A stretch of 20,305 bases of DNA from Bacillota bacterium (GTDB taxonomy: Bacteria; Bacillota; Limnochordia; Limnochordales; ZCTH02-B6). The position numbers and the translations under genes are program-made. The notes under the pieces are model-generated. The model was not told the DNA's origin. It saw only the letters and a program-made list of their open reading frames with translations, and ran no database searches. Each line of letters begins with the position of its first letter. Position 1 is the first letter of the stretch. This document shows positions 7,571 to 14,071 of this stretch, one piece after another. The stretch is taken from NCBI GenBank assembly GCA_017578085.1, contig PKQR01000024.1:1-20305 (forward strand), written 5' to 3'.

Positions 7571-7599
7571 ATTATAGCACCGGGCCCATGCCCCGGCAA
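7571..7599 (-). promoter_or_regulatory. Sigma-A-type promoter of rpsF-ssb-rpsR
   Basis: On the minus strand, -35 TTGCCG (7599-7594) and a perfect -10 TATAAT (7576-7571) are separated by exactly 17 bp. It lies about 75 bp upstream of rpsF in the gap behind DUF951. This is the clearest promoter in the window. Confidence 0.8.
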
Positions 7600-7604
7600 T
7601 CAGC

Positions 7605-7618
7605 GTTTCTGCAGAAAC
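7605..7618. repeat. 14-bp perfect palindrome upstream of the rpsF -35 box
   Basis: GTTTCTGCAGAAAC reads the same on both strands. It lies 5 bp upstream of the rpsF -35 hexamer and 9 bp past the DUF951 stop. It could be an operator, or the two arms could form a weak DUF951 terminator stem; there is no U tract. Confidence 0.5.
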
Positions 7619-7627
7619 CGGCGGGGG

Positions 7628-7837
7628 TTACGGCGCGCCCTCCTCTTCGATGACGCGCTTGACGATGGCCTTCACCTGCCGCTCAAAGCGACGCCGGGGC
7701 AGCATGACGACGCGCCCGCACCCGAGGCAGCGGATGCGAAAGTCCATGCCGGTGCGAATCACTTCCCACTGGTCGCTGCCGCACGGGTGGGCTTTGCGCA
7801 TTTGCACCACATCGCCGAGATAGAACTTCTGTGGCAC
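7628..7837 (-). CDS. DUF951 family small protein (YyzM-like)
   Basis: This is a 69-residue protein of unknown function. It has the DUF951 pattern: FYLGDVVQMRKAHPCGSDQW near the N-terminus, TGMDFRIRCLGCGRVVMLPR (29-48) and a basic, helical C-terminus. The Cys residues in HPCG and CLGC suggest metal binding, which is an inference. In B. subtilis the family member lies in the same neighbourhood, near rpsF. I chose the GTG at 7837 because family members start just before the FYLGD motif and GGGAG lies about 7 nt upstream; an ATG at 7870 would add 11 unrelated residues. It is divergent from rpsD and is followed by the rpsF promoter. Confidence 0.85.
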   Translation of the reverse strand: MPQKFYLGDVVQMRKAHPCGSDQWEVIRTGMDFRIRCLGCGRVVMLPRRRFERQVKAIVKRVIEEEGAP

Positions 7838-7983
7838 GGCCCTTCTCCCACACCTCCACCCGTGTGACATCCTGCCCCTGCTGCATGAGCGCTTGCAGAG
7901 GGCGCATATGGGAGTCTCTTCTTCTAGACACCAGCCCCGCCTCCTGCCCCGCGGCCGGGGACGGGCAGTGGCGCAAAAAGCTC

Positions 7984-8010
7984 TTGATGCGCGGCCGCTG
8001 AATGTATACC
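7984..8010 (+). promoter_or_regulatory. Possible promoter of rpsD
   Basis: TTGATG (7984-7989) and TATACC (8005-8010) sit 15 bp apart, shorter than the ideal 17, so this is a weak match. It would give a 5' leader of about 70 nt. The rest of the 250-bp DUF951-rpsD gap (7838-7983) shows no other gene or clear promoter. Confidence 0.35.
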
Positions 8011-8027
8011 TTAGTAAGAGTGAATCC

Positions 8028-8063
8028 CCGTGTGTTCCCGTGGCTGCTGGCGAACATCACAGG
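8028..8063 (+). promoter_or_regulatory. Hairpin in the rpsD leader (possible S4 autoregulation)
   Basis: GTG+TGTTC (8030-8037) pairs with GAACA-t-CAC (8052-8060) with one bulged U, and CC (8028-8029) can extend it to GG (8062-8063). The loop is 14 nt, and the stem ends 24 nt before the rpsD start. S4 represses its own gene through a leader RNA in Bacillus and E. coli. Whether this hairpin is that site is inferred from position only. Confidence 0.4.
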
Positions 8064-8087
8064 CGGATACTGGAGGATCGAAGGACG

Positions 8088-8693
8088 ATGGCAAGAAACA
8101 CCGGACCGAAGCACCGCATCTGCCGGCGGCTTGGCGAACCCATTTGCGGATCGCCCAAGTGCCCTGCCTTGAAGCGGCCCTATCCCCCCGGCCAGCATGG
8201 ACGGGGACCCCGGCGCAAGCTGTCGGAATACGGGCGCCAGCTGTTGGAGAAGCAAAAGCTTAAGGCGATCTACGGAGTCTCCGAGAGGTACCTGCGTAAC
8301 CTGTTCCGCAAGGCAGCCCGCTACCGTGGCCGCACCGGCGAGCTGGTGCTGCAGCTCTTGGAGACGCGGTTGGACAACATCGTCTACCGCCTGGGGCTCG
8401 CGCCCACGTTGCCGGCAGCCCGGCAGTTGGTCACCCACGGCCACGTGACCGTGGACGGCCGCAAGGTGGACATCCCATCCTACCAGGTGCAGCCGGGCCA
8501 GGTGGTGGGCTTGCGCGAGAAGTCCCGCAACCTGGACCTGGTGGTCGCCACGCTGGAGGCGGGTCCGCCCAGTGTGCCGTATGTGGAGGTCGACAAGGAA
8601 AGCCGCTCGGGCAAGCTCCTGCGCATGCCTAACCGCGAGGAGATCCCGGTCAAGGTCAACGAGACCCTCATCGTTGAGTTCTACGCCCGGTGA
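8088..8693 (+). CDS. rpsD: 30S ribosomal protein uS4
   Basis: S4 starts 16S rRNA assembly by binding the 5' domain. The 201 residues match the family: an N-terminal knuckle, YPPGQHG near 32-38, SERYLRNLFRKA, then the S4 RNA-binding domain with LETRLDNIVYRLGLAPTLPAARQLV HGHV, and VKVNETLIVEFYAR at the C-terminus. The knuckle residues are His9, Cys12, Cys20 and Cys25; in the classical zinc form the first is Cys, so this may be a His-substituted zinc site. The reading frame stays open to 7893, but the family start is the ATG at 8088, with GGAGG 11 nt upstream and GAAGG closer. The gene stands alone, as in many Firmicutes. Confidence 0.97.
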   Translation: MARNTGPKHRICRRLGEPICGSPKCPALKRPYPPGQHGRGPRRKLSEYGRQLLEKQKLKAIYGVSERYLRNLFRKAARYRGRTGELVLQLLETRLDNIVYRLGLAPTLPAARQLVTHGHVTVDGRKVDIPSYQVQPGQVVGLREKSRNLDLVVATLEAGPPSVPYVEVDKESRSGKLLRMPNREEIPVKVNETLIVEFYAR

Positions 8694-8700
8694 CGCCCGG

Positions 8701-11130
8701 TTGTGCCCGGCCCGCCGCCGGGCACCGGTTTTGTTGCATGGGATGCTGCTTGGGGCAGCGTTGTTGCTGGTCCAGGCAGCATTTTCCTTTTCTGCCGTCC
8801 TGGCCGCTGGGCAGGCAAACCCGGCCGCCGCGGGGGCAAACCATCCCGCGCCGCTGGCCGTCGTGCTGGTCATCGATGCCCTGCCGGTCGAGGACTTCAC
8901 CAGCCCGGCGTGGCCCCACCTGCGGGCGGTCATGGCCGGGGGAGGCCTAATCGGGCTGATGAACGCCCGCACGGCGGGCACCGCGGCGTCTGCCGCCGCC
9001 CACGCCACCCTGGGATCTGGGGCCAGGGCCCGGGCTGGCCCAGCCGGCGGCCTCTCCTTTGACGCGGACGGCGTGTATCGCGACCGCCCCGCGGCGGAAG
9101 TTTACCGCACCCTCACGGGCTTGGATCCCGGCGAAGACCAGGTGCTTTTTCTGGGGCTGCCAGAGCTCTTGGCCCGCAACACGGACTTGCCCGACCGGGT
9201 TGTGCCCGGCCTGCTCGGGCAGGCGCTGCGGGACGCGGGCCGGCAGACGGCCGTGATCGGCAACGCCGACCTCCACGACGCCTTTCGCCGGCACGGTGCC
9301 CTCATCGCCATGGACGCCGCGGGCCGCGTGGGGCTCGGCACCGTCGGCCGCGGCACGCTCGCCGAAGATCCGGAGTGGCCCTTCGGCTGGCGCACCGATT
9401 ACGACGCCGTTTGGGACGCGTTTCTTGCCGTTGCGCCGCACGCGGGCTTGATCGTGATCGAGCTGGGCGACCTGGCCCGCCTGGACGCGTACCGGGAGCT
9501 GATCGCGCCTGAGCGGCGGCGAATGCTGCAGGAACGCACCATCGCGCGCCTCGACGCCCTCATCGGCCAACTGGACGCGTGGGCGCGCGGCGCGGGCACC
9601 GCCGCCTTCCTCATGGTCGCCGTGCCGACGCCTCCGGCCGAGGCGCTGCGAGACAATTACCTCTTGACCCCCATCGCCTGGGGGCCGCTGGGCACCGGGC
9701 CGGCGCTGGGCACCGCTGGAGCTGCTCGCGAGCAAGGGGCGCAGGTTTCGGGAGAGCCCCTGGCCGGACCAACGGGAACGCCGGGCGTCGCCGCCGGGCC
9801 TGGGCTGGCCACCTCGGCCACGACCCGCCGCGCCGGCATCGTCGCCAACACCGACGTGGCGCCGACGGTGCTGGCGGCCCTGGGCGTGGCCCCTCCGCCG
9901 GGGATGGCCGGCCGGCCCCTGGCTGGCGTCTCCCTCGCCGCGCTGCGGCGGGACCTGCCGTGGACCGTGGCCGTGCCCGCGGATCCGTGGGAGGCCGTCG
10001 CGCTCATCTACCAACGGGCCACGGCGGTGCACACCCTGCGCCCGCCGGTGGTGCGAGCGTTCATCGGCCTGGCCATCGCCGTCTTTGTGGCCTGGACGGC
10101 CTGGCTGGCCTGGGCCTCGCTGGCCAAGGCTCCGGGGCCCGAGGCGCGCCTTGGGGCCTGGCGCTGGATGCTCCTGCTCTTGCTGGCAGCGCCCTTGAGC
10201 GTCCTATTGGCTCCCCTCTTGGACCCGCTGTTGCCCCTGCAGGCACCGGGGGCCCGCATGGCCATCATCGGACTATTGGCCGCGGGGCTGGCCTCTGCGG
10301 CTTGGGCGGCGGGTCGGCGGGATGGAATTGGGCCCTTTGCCTGGCTGTCGCTGGCCACCGTGGCGGCGCTGGTGGCGGACGTGATCCTCGGGGCGCCGCT
10401 GATCAAGTCGTCTATCCTCGGCTATGACCCAATCACCGGCGCCCGCTTCTACGGCATCGGCAACGAGTACATGGGGGTGCTCATCGGCACCGCGCTGGTG
10501 GGGACCGGGGGGCTCTTGGACCGGTTTCCGGGGCGAACGGGCCTTCGCTGGGCGGTACTGGGCGTTTACGCGTTGGTTTCCACGGTGTTGGCCGCTCCCG
10601 GCCTGGGGGTCAACGTGGGCGGTACCGTAGCGGCGGTTAGCGGGTTCAGCGTGACGGCGCTGCTCTTGTGGCGCCGCCGGTTGGCGTGGAGGGCGGCGTT
10701 TTTGGCCATGCTGGCGGTGGCAGCGGTTTTGGCGGCGGCGGCGTGGGTAGACGTGGCCGCCAGCGTACAGCCGTCCCATTTGGGCCGGGCCGCTCTCCTG
10801 CTGGTACGGGGGGAGTTGGAGACGCTCTGGAACATCGCCGTGCGCAAGGTGCAGATGAACGTGCGGCTGCTCAACTGGACCATCTGGGCCCAGGTGATGG
10901 TGGTGAGCCTGGCCATCTCCGCGGTTGCGCTGCACAGGCCCGGTCAACTGATCCGGCGCCTGGAGGGCCGCCACCCCCACCTGGTGAGGAGCGTGCGGGG
11001 AGCGGTCGTCGCGAGCTTAGTGGCCTTGGCGGCCAACGATTCGGGCGTCGTGGCCGCGGCCACCGGCCTCATCCCGGCGACGGCGACCCTGCTCTACCTG
11101 GTGACATTGGACCGCGGGTTTCCCCGCTGA
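8701..11130 (+). CDS. Large membrane protein with alkaline-phosphatase-like ectodomain; function unknown
   Basis: I do not recognise a characterised homologue of this roughly 809-residue protein. Residues 1-40 form a signal-peptide-like start with an RRR n-region, then about 400 residues probably lie outside the membrane. These recall the alkaline phosphatase/sulfatase superfamily: VLVIDAL (55-61), AHATLGSG (100-107) at the nucleophile position, IELGDLARLD (253-262), and NTDVAPTVLAALG (383-395). The usual SDHG metal motif is not seen; VAVPTPP (306-312) occupies the equivalent place, so catalysis is doubtful. From about 451 on there are roughly ten transmembrane segments, with GARFYGIGNEYMG (580-592) between two of them and AANDSG (777-782) in the last. 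The TTG start at 8701 gives GGTGA 7 nt upstream and keeps the basic n-region; ATG 8743 is the alternative. It starts 7 bp after rpsD. Confidence 0.72.
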   Translation: MCPARRRAPVLLHGMLLGAALLLVQAAFSFSAVLAAGQANPAAAGANHPAPLAVVLVIDALPVEDFTSPAWPHLRAVMAGGGLIGLMNARTAGTAASAAAHATLGSGARARAGPAGGLSFDADGVYRDRPAAEVYRTLTGLDPGEDQVLFLGLPELLARNTDLPDRVVPGLLGQALRDAGRQTAVIGNADLHDAFRRHGALIAMDAAGRVGLGTVGRGTLAEDPEWPFGWRTDYDAVWDAFLAVAPHAGLIVIELGDLARLDAYRELIAPERRRMLQERTIARLDALIGQLDAWARGAGTAAFLMVAVPTPPAEALRDNYLLTPIAWGPLGTGPALGTAGAAREQGAQVSGEPLAGPTGTPGVAAGPGLATSATTRRAGIVANTDVAPTVLAALGVAPPPGMAGRPLAGVSLAALRRDLPWTVAVPADPWEAVALIYQRATAVHTLRPPVVRAFIGLAIAVFVAWTAWLAWASLAKAPGPEARLGAWRWMLLLLLAAPLSVLLAPLLDPLLPLQAPGARMAIIGLLAAGLASAAWAAGRRDGIGPFAWLSLATVAALVADVILGAPLIKSSILGYDPITGARFYGIGNEYMGVLIGTALVGTGGLLDRFPGRTGLRWAVLGVYALVSTVLAAPGLGVNVGGTVAAVSGFSVTALLLWRRRLAWRAAFLAMLAVAAVLAAAAWVDVAASVQPSHLGRAALLLVRGELETLWNIAVRKVQMNVRLLNWTIWAQVMVVSLAISAVALHRPGQLIRRLEGRHPHLVRSVRGAVVASLVALAANDSGVVAAATGLIPATATLLYLVTLDRGFPR

Positions 11131-11138
11131 ACGATCTC

Positions 11139-11147
11139 TGTTATATT
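11139..11147 (+). promoter_or_regulatory. Possible extended -10 promoter for the Cys-rich gene
   Basis: TG-T-TATATT (11139-11147) lies just past the stop of the large membrane protein gene and 38 bp before the next start. It is an AT-rich island in GC-rich sequence. No good -35 box is visible at 16-18 bp. Confidence 0.35.
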
Positions 11148-11184
11148 GAAAACATCCTGCAAGACGCAGGGGGCTTTCGCCTTG

Positions 11185-11610
11185 ATGCTGGCGAACGGAC
11201 AAGCGAGCATGACGCCCGGCCTGAAACCGGGCGATATCGTATCCCGATGCGGGCTTTTGTGCAACACGTGCAGCGCGTACATCGCCGGGATTTGTCCCGG
11301 CTGCCCGAACCTGGAGCAGGGCGAGTGCGTGCTGCGGGACTGTGCGGATCTCAAGGGGACCAGTTGCCTGGACTGCCAGGCCACTTCCTGCCACCACTTT
11401 GAGGCCTACGTCTGGCGGCGGCGGGTCATGAACGCACAGGCCAAGGAGTACATGCGCCTCGCAGGCCTGATGAGGCGCCGGACGCCCGGCGCGGCGTGCG
11501 GCTGCGCCGCGGGGGGCGGCACCGCCAAAGCAGGGTGCGGCGGCTGCTCGGTCCGGGGCGGCTGTCCCGCAGCGCGGCTGGCGGCCAGCTTATCCGCCCT
11601 CGGAGCTTGA
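11185..11610 (+). CDS. Cys-rich protein, DUF3795-like, possible metal binding
   Basis: A 141-residue soluble protein with about 15 Cys. The core RCGLLCNTCSAYIAG...CPGC...GEC...DC...CLDC...SCHH (about 20-71) resembles the DUF3795 family of small Cys-rich proteins, thought to bind metal, though I could not align it. A second Cys cluster (CGCAAGG...GCGGC...GGC) sits in a Gly-rich tail, so the protein may carry two metal sites. Start choice is uncertain: ATG 11185 has AGGGGG 11 nt upstream, ATG 11209 is possible, and a TTG at 11146 falls in the promoter-like sequence and is unlikely. The 3' end overlaps the pheA 3' end by 21 bp in convergent orientation. No function is assigned. Confidence 0.68.
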   Translation: MLANGQASMTPGLKPGDIVSRCGLLCNTCSAYIAGICPGCPNLEQGECVLRDCADLKGTSCLDCQATSCHHFEAYVWRRRVMNAQAKEYMRLAGLMRRRTPGAACGCAAGGGTAKAGCGGCSVRGGCPAARLAASLSALGA

Positions 11611-12561
11611 GGGGCCAGGCGCAGCCTCGCCCCGGGGATACTCCGCCCGCGGATACGAGCCAAGTATCCTCACATAGGCGCAGCGGCGCCTGAGGCCCGC
11701 GAGGGCCTCCCTCACCACGGGATCGTCTTTGTGCCCCTCGAGGTCCGCAAAGAAGATATAGTCGCCCAGGTGCTGCTTGGCCGGGCGGGACTCCAGCTTC
11801 GTCAGGTTGATGTTCCGCTGGGCAAACTCGCCCAGGGCGTGGTAAAGGTTGCCCGGCCGGTCCATCGAGAAGGCAAACACGATCGAAGTCTTGTCGCGGC
11901 CAGTGGGGGCGGGCTCCTCCTTGCCGATGACGAAAAAACGCGTCGCGTTGTCCGGCACGTCCTGGATGTCCGATTCCAGCACCGCCAGCCCATACAGGTC
12001 CGCGCACAGGGCGTTGGCGATGGCCGCCATGCCCGGCTTGGCGCTTTCCCCCACCAGCCGAGCGGCTTCCGCGGTGCTGAACGCCGCCTGCACCTGGGCC
12101 CCCGGCCAGCGGGCCTGCAGGTAACGGCGGCACTGGGCCAGGGCCTGCGGGTGGGAGACGACCGTGGTGATGGGCGCGCCCTCGTAGCCCTTGCGCACCA
12201 GCAGATGATGGCGGATCGGGATGACCACCTCGCCCACGATGGGCAGATCGACGTCGTGGACGAGGGTATCCAGGGTCACGGCCACTGTGCCTTCGATGGA
12301 GTTTTCCGCGGGCACGACGGCCGCGCACAGGTCGCCCCCGGCGACCGCGAGCAAAAGCTCGGGGATTCCCCGCCCGGGCACGAGCTCCACGCTCAATCCC
12401 ACGGGGAGGCGGCGGGCATAAAGCCGCGCCGCCTCCTCGCTGAAGGTGCCCCGCGGTCCCAGAAAGCCAAGTCGCCGTCGTTGTCCAAGCGGTCGTTCTC
12501 CTTGCGGTTGTTCTCCTTGCGGTTCTCCTTGCGGTTGTTCTTCTTGCCGCTGTTCTCCCAT
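11590..12561 (-). CDS. pheA: Prephenate dehydratase with C-terminal ACT domain
   Basis: PheA converts prephenate to phenylpyruvate, the committed step to phenylalanine. The 323-residue protein starts with an unusual Gln/Glu/Pro/Gly repeat (2-24). The dehydratase domain follows, from LGFLGPRGTFSEEAA (31-45), with PAENSIEGTV (85-94) and catalytic NATRF (205-209). An ACT domain (about 224-305) carries GNLYHAL and ESRP (257-260), the phenylalanine-binding motifs of feedback-inhibited enzymes. There is no chorismate mutase or prephenate dehydrogenase domain. The ATG at 12561 is chosen because GGGGAG lies about 10 nt upstream and the frame further up overlaps gcvPB without homology. It starts only 4 bp after the gcvPB stop, so it is probably co-transcribed with the glycine cleavage genes. 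Confidence 0.93.
   Translation of the reverse strand: MGEQRQEEQPQGEPQGEQPQGERPLGQRRRLGFLGPRGTFSEEAARLYARRLPVGLSVELVPGRGIPELLLAVAGGDLCAAVVPAENSIEGTVAVTLDTLVHDVDLPIVGEVVIPIRHHLLVRKGYEGAPITTVVSHPQALAQCRRYLQARWPGAQVQAAFSTAEAARLVGESAKPGMAAIANALCADLYGLAVLESDIQDVPDNATRFFVIGKEEPAPTGRDKTSIVFAFSMDRPGNLYHALGEFAQRNINLTKLESRPAKQHLGDYIFFADLEGHKDDPVVREALAGLRRRCAYVRILGSYPRAEYPRGEAAPGPSSSEGG
12491..12558. repeat. In-frame tandem repeat at the 5' end of pheA
   Basis: Four to five degenerate copies of a 15-bp unit (ggttgttctccttgc on the plus strand) lie end to end; one copy is 12 bp. On the coding strand the unit is CAAGGAGAACAACCG, read as QGEQP, so every length change seen so far is a multiple of three. The repeat covers codons 2-24 of pheA, before the conserved enzyme domain. 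Confidence 0.85.
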
Positions 12562-12565
12562 GAAG

Positions 12566-14071
12566 CTACGACTCCCCGCCGGGCGCATCCGCCGGCGCCG
12601 GTGCGCACCAGCACAGGTTGGGCTGGCGAGCGGCTCTGGCCTCGTCCAGCCGCCGTACCGGCGTCTCGTGGGGCGCGGTGCGCACCAGCTCCGGGTCCTG
12701 CTCGATTTCCTGCACGATGGTCTCCATGATGCGCACGAACTCATCCAGCGTTTCCTTGGTCTCGGTCTCCGTCGGCTCGATCATGATGGCTTCCTCGACG
12801 ATGAGCGGGAAGTAGATGGTCGGGGCGTGCAGCCCGTAGTCCAGCAGCCGCTTGGCGATGTCCAGGGTGCGCACCCCCTGTCGCTTGTAGCGGCGGCCCG
12901 AAAGGACGAACTCGTGCTTGCAGTGGCGGTCGTAGGGCAGGTCAAACAACGGCGCCAGCCGGCGCATGAGGTAGTTGGCGTTGATGACCGCCTTCTCGCT
13001 GACGGCCTTGAGCCCGTCCGAGCCGTGCATGCGGATGTACGTGTAGGCGCGCACCAGCACCCCGAAGTTGCCGTAGAACCCCTTGACGCGGCCGATCGCG
13101 TCGGGCCGGTCGTAGTCGAGGTAATAGCGCTCGCCGTCCCACTCCACCGTCGGCACCGGCAGAAACCGGGCCAGATCCTCCCGCACCGCGATGGGCCCGG
13201 CCCCCGGCCCGCCGCCGCCGTGGGGCGTCGAGAACGTCTTGTGCAGGTTGAAGTGGACGATGTCGAAGCCCATGTCGCCGGGGCGGCAGATGCCCAAAAT
13301 CGCGTTCGCGTTAGCCCCGTCGTAGTACAGCAGGCCCCCCGCCTCGTGGACGATGCGGGCCACCTCCAGGATATCCTCCTCAAAGAGGCCCAGCGTGTTG
13401 GGGTTGGTGAGCATCAGGCCCGCCGTGCGCTCGCTGACCACCGCCCGCAGGGCGTCCACGTCCACGCTGCCCCGGGCGTTGGACTTGACCTCCACGACCC
13501 GATACCCGCACATGGCCGCGCTGGCGGGGTTCGTGCCGTGGGCCGAGTCGGGCACGATCACTTCGGTGCGCCGGTGGCCTTCCCCGTTCTTTTCGTGGTA
13601 GGCCCGCATGATCATGAGGCCCGTCAGCTCGCCGTGAGCCCCGGCCGCCGGCTGCAGCGTGGCCCGGTGCAGGCCCGCGATCTCGCACAAGTACCGCTCC
13701 AGCCGGTACATGAGCTCGAGGGCCCCCTGGACCGTCTCCTCAGGCTGGTACGGGTGCAGCCGGGCGAAGCCGGGCAGGGCGGCGGCCCACTCGTTGACCT
13801 TTGGGTTGTACTTCATGGTGCACGACCCCAGGGGGTAGAAGCCCACGTCGACACCGTAGTTGCGCCGGGAGAGGCCCACGTAGTGGCGCACCACTTCGGG
13901 CTCGCTGACCTCGGGCAGGGCCGGATCTTCCGCCCGCAACTGGTCTGCCGGGATAAGCTCGGACAACGGCTGCTCGGGCACGTCCAAATCCGGCAGCCGC
14001 CAGCCGCGCCGCCCGGGGGCGCCCCGTTCGAAGATCAGGGGGAAGCTGCCTTTCAGCAAGTAGCCGGTCAT
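12566..14071 (-). CDS. gcvPB: Glycine dehydrogenase (decarboxylating) subunit 2, GcvPB
   Basis: The P-protein decarboxylates glycine and passes the aminomethyl group to the lipoyl arm of GcvH; here it is split into two subunits. This 501-residue subunit carries the cofactor: Lys278 in HFNLHKTFSTPHGGGGPG binds PLP. Other family blocks are GFYPLGSCTMKYNP (77-90), LQPAAGAHGELTGL (139-152), PDSAHGTNPASAAM (174-187), and YYDGANANAILG (249-260). The ATG at 14071 overlaps the gcvPA stop in an ATGA junction, with GGAGGGG upstream, so the two subunits are likely made in equal amounts. A longer frame start at 14137 would add 22 residues inside gcvPA and is rejected. The length fits the family (about 490-500). 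Confidence 0.97.
   Translation of the reverse strand: MTGYLLKGSFPLIFERGAPGRRGWRLPDLDVPEQPLSELIPADQLRAEDPALPEVSEPEVVRHYVGLSRRNYGVDVGFYPLGSCTMKYNPKVNEWAAALPGFARLHPYQPEETVQGALELMYRLERYLCEIAGLHRATLQPAAGAHGELTGLMIMRAYHEKNGEGHRRTEVIVPDSAHGTNPASAAMCGYRVVEVKSNARGSVDVDALRAVVSERTAGLMLTNPNTLGLFEEDILEVARIVHEAGGLLYYDGANANAILGICRPGDMGFDIVHFNLHKTFSTPHGGGGPGAGPIAVREDLARFLPVPTVEWDGERYYLDYDRPDAIGRVKGFYGNFGVLVRAYTYIRMHGSDGLKAVSEKAVINANYLMRRLAPLFDLPYDRHCKHEFVLSGRRYKRQGVRTLDIAKRLLDYGLHAPTIYFPLIVEEAIMIEPTETETKETLDEFVRIMETIVQEIEQDPELVRTAPHETPVRRLDEARAARQPNLCWCAPAPADAPGGES

Noticed and set aside
6203..7867. 554-codon plus-strand open frame across rpsR, ssb and rpsF
   Set aside because: It crosses three well-supported genes, the operon promoter and the terminator on the other strand; no domain is visible.
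7683..9008. 441-codon minus-strand open frame opposite rpsD
   Set aside because: rpsD on the plus strand is unmistakable, and the minus frame also overlaps DUF951 in another frame.
12486..12560. pheA tandem repeat as a CRISPR array
   Set aside because: The units are 12-15 bp, directly adjacent without spacers, and in frame with pheA coding sequence.
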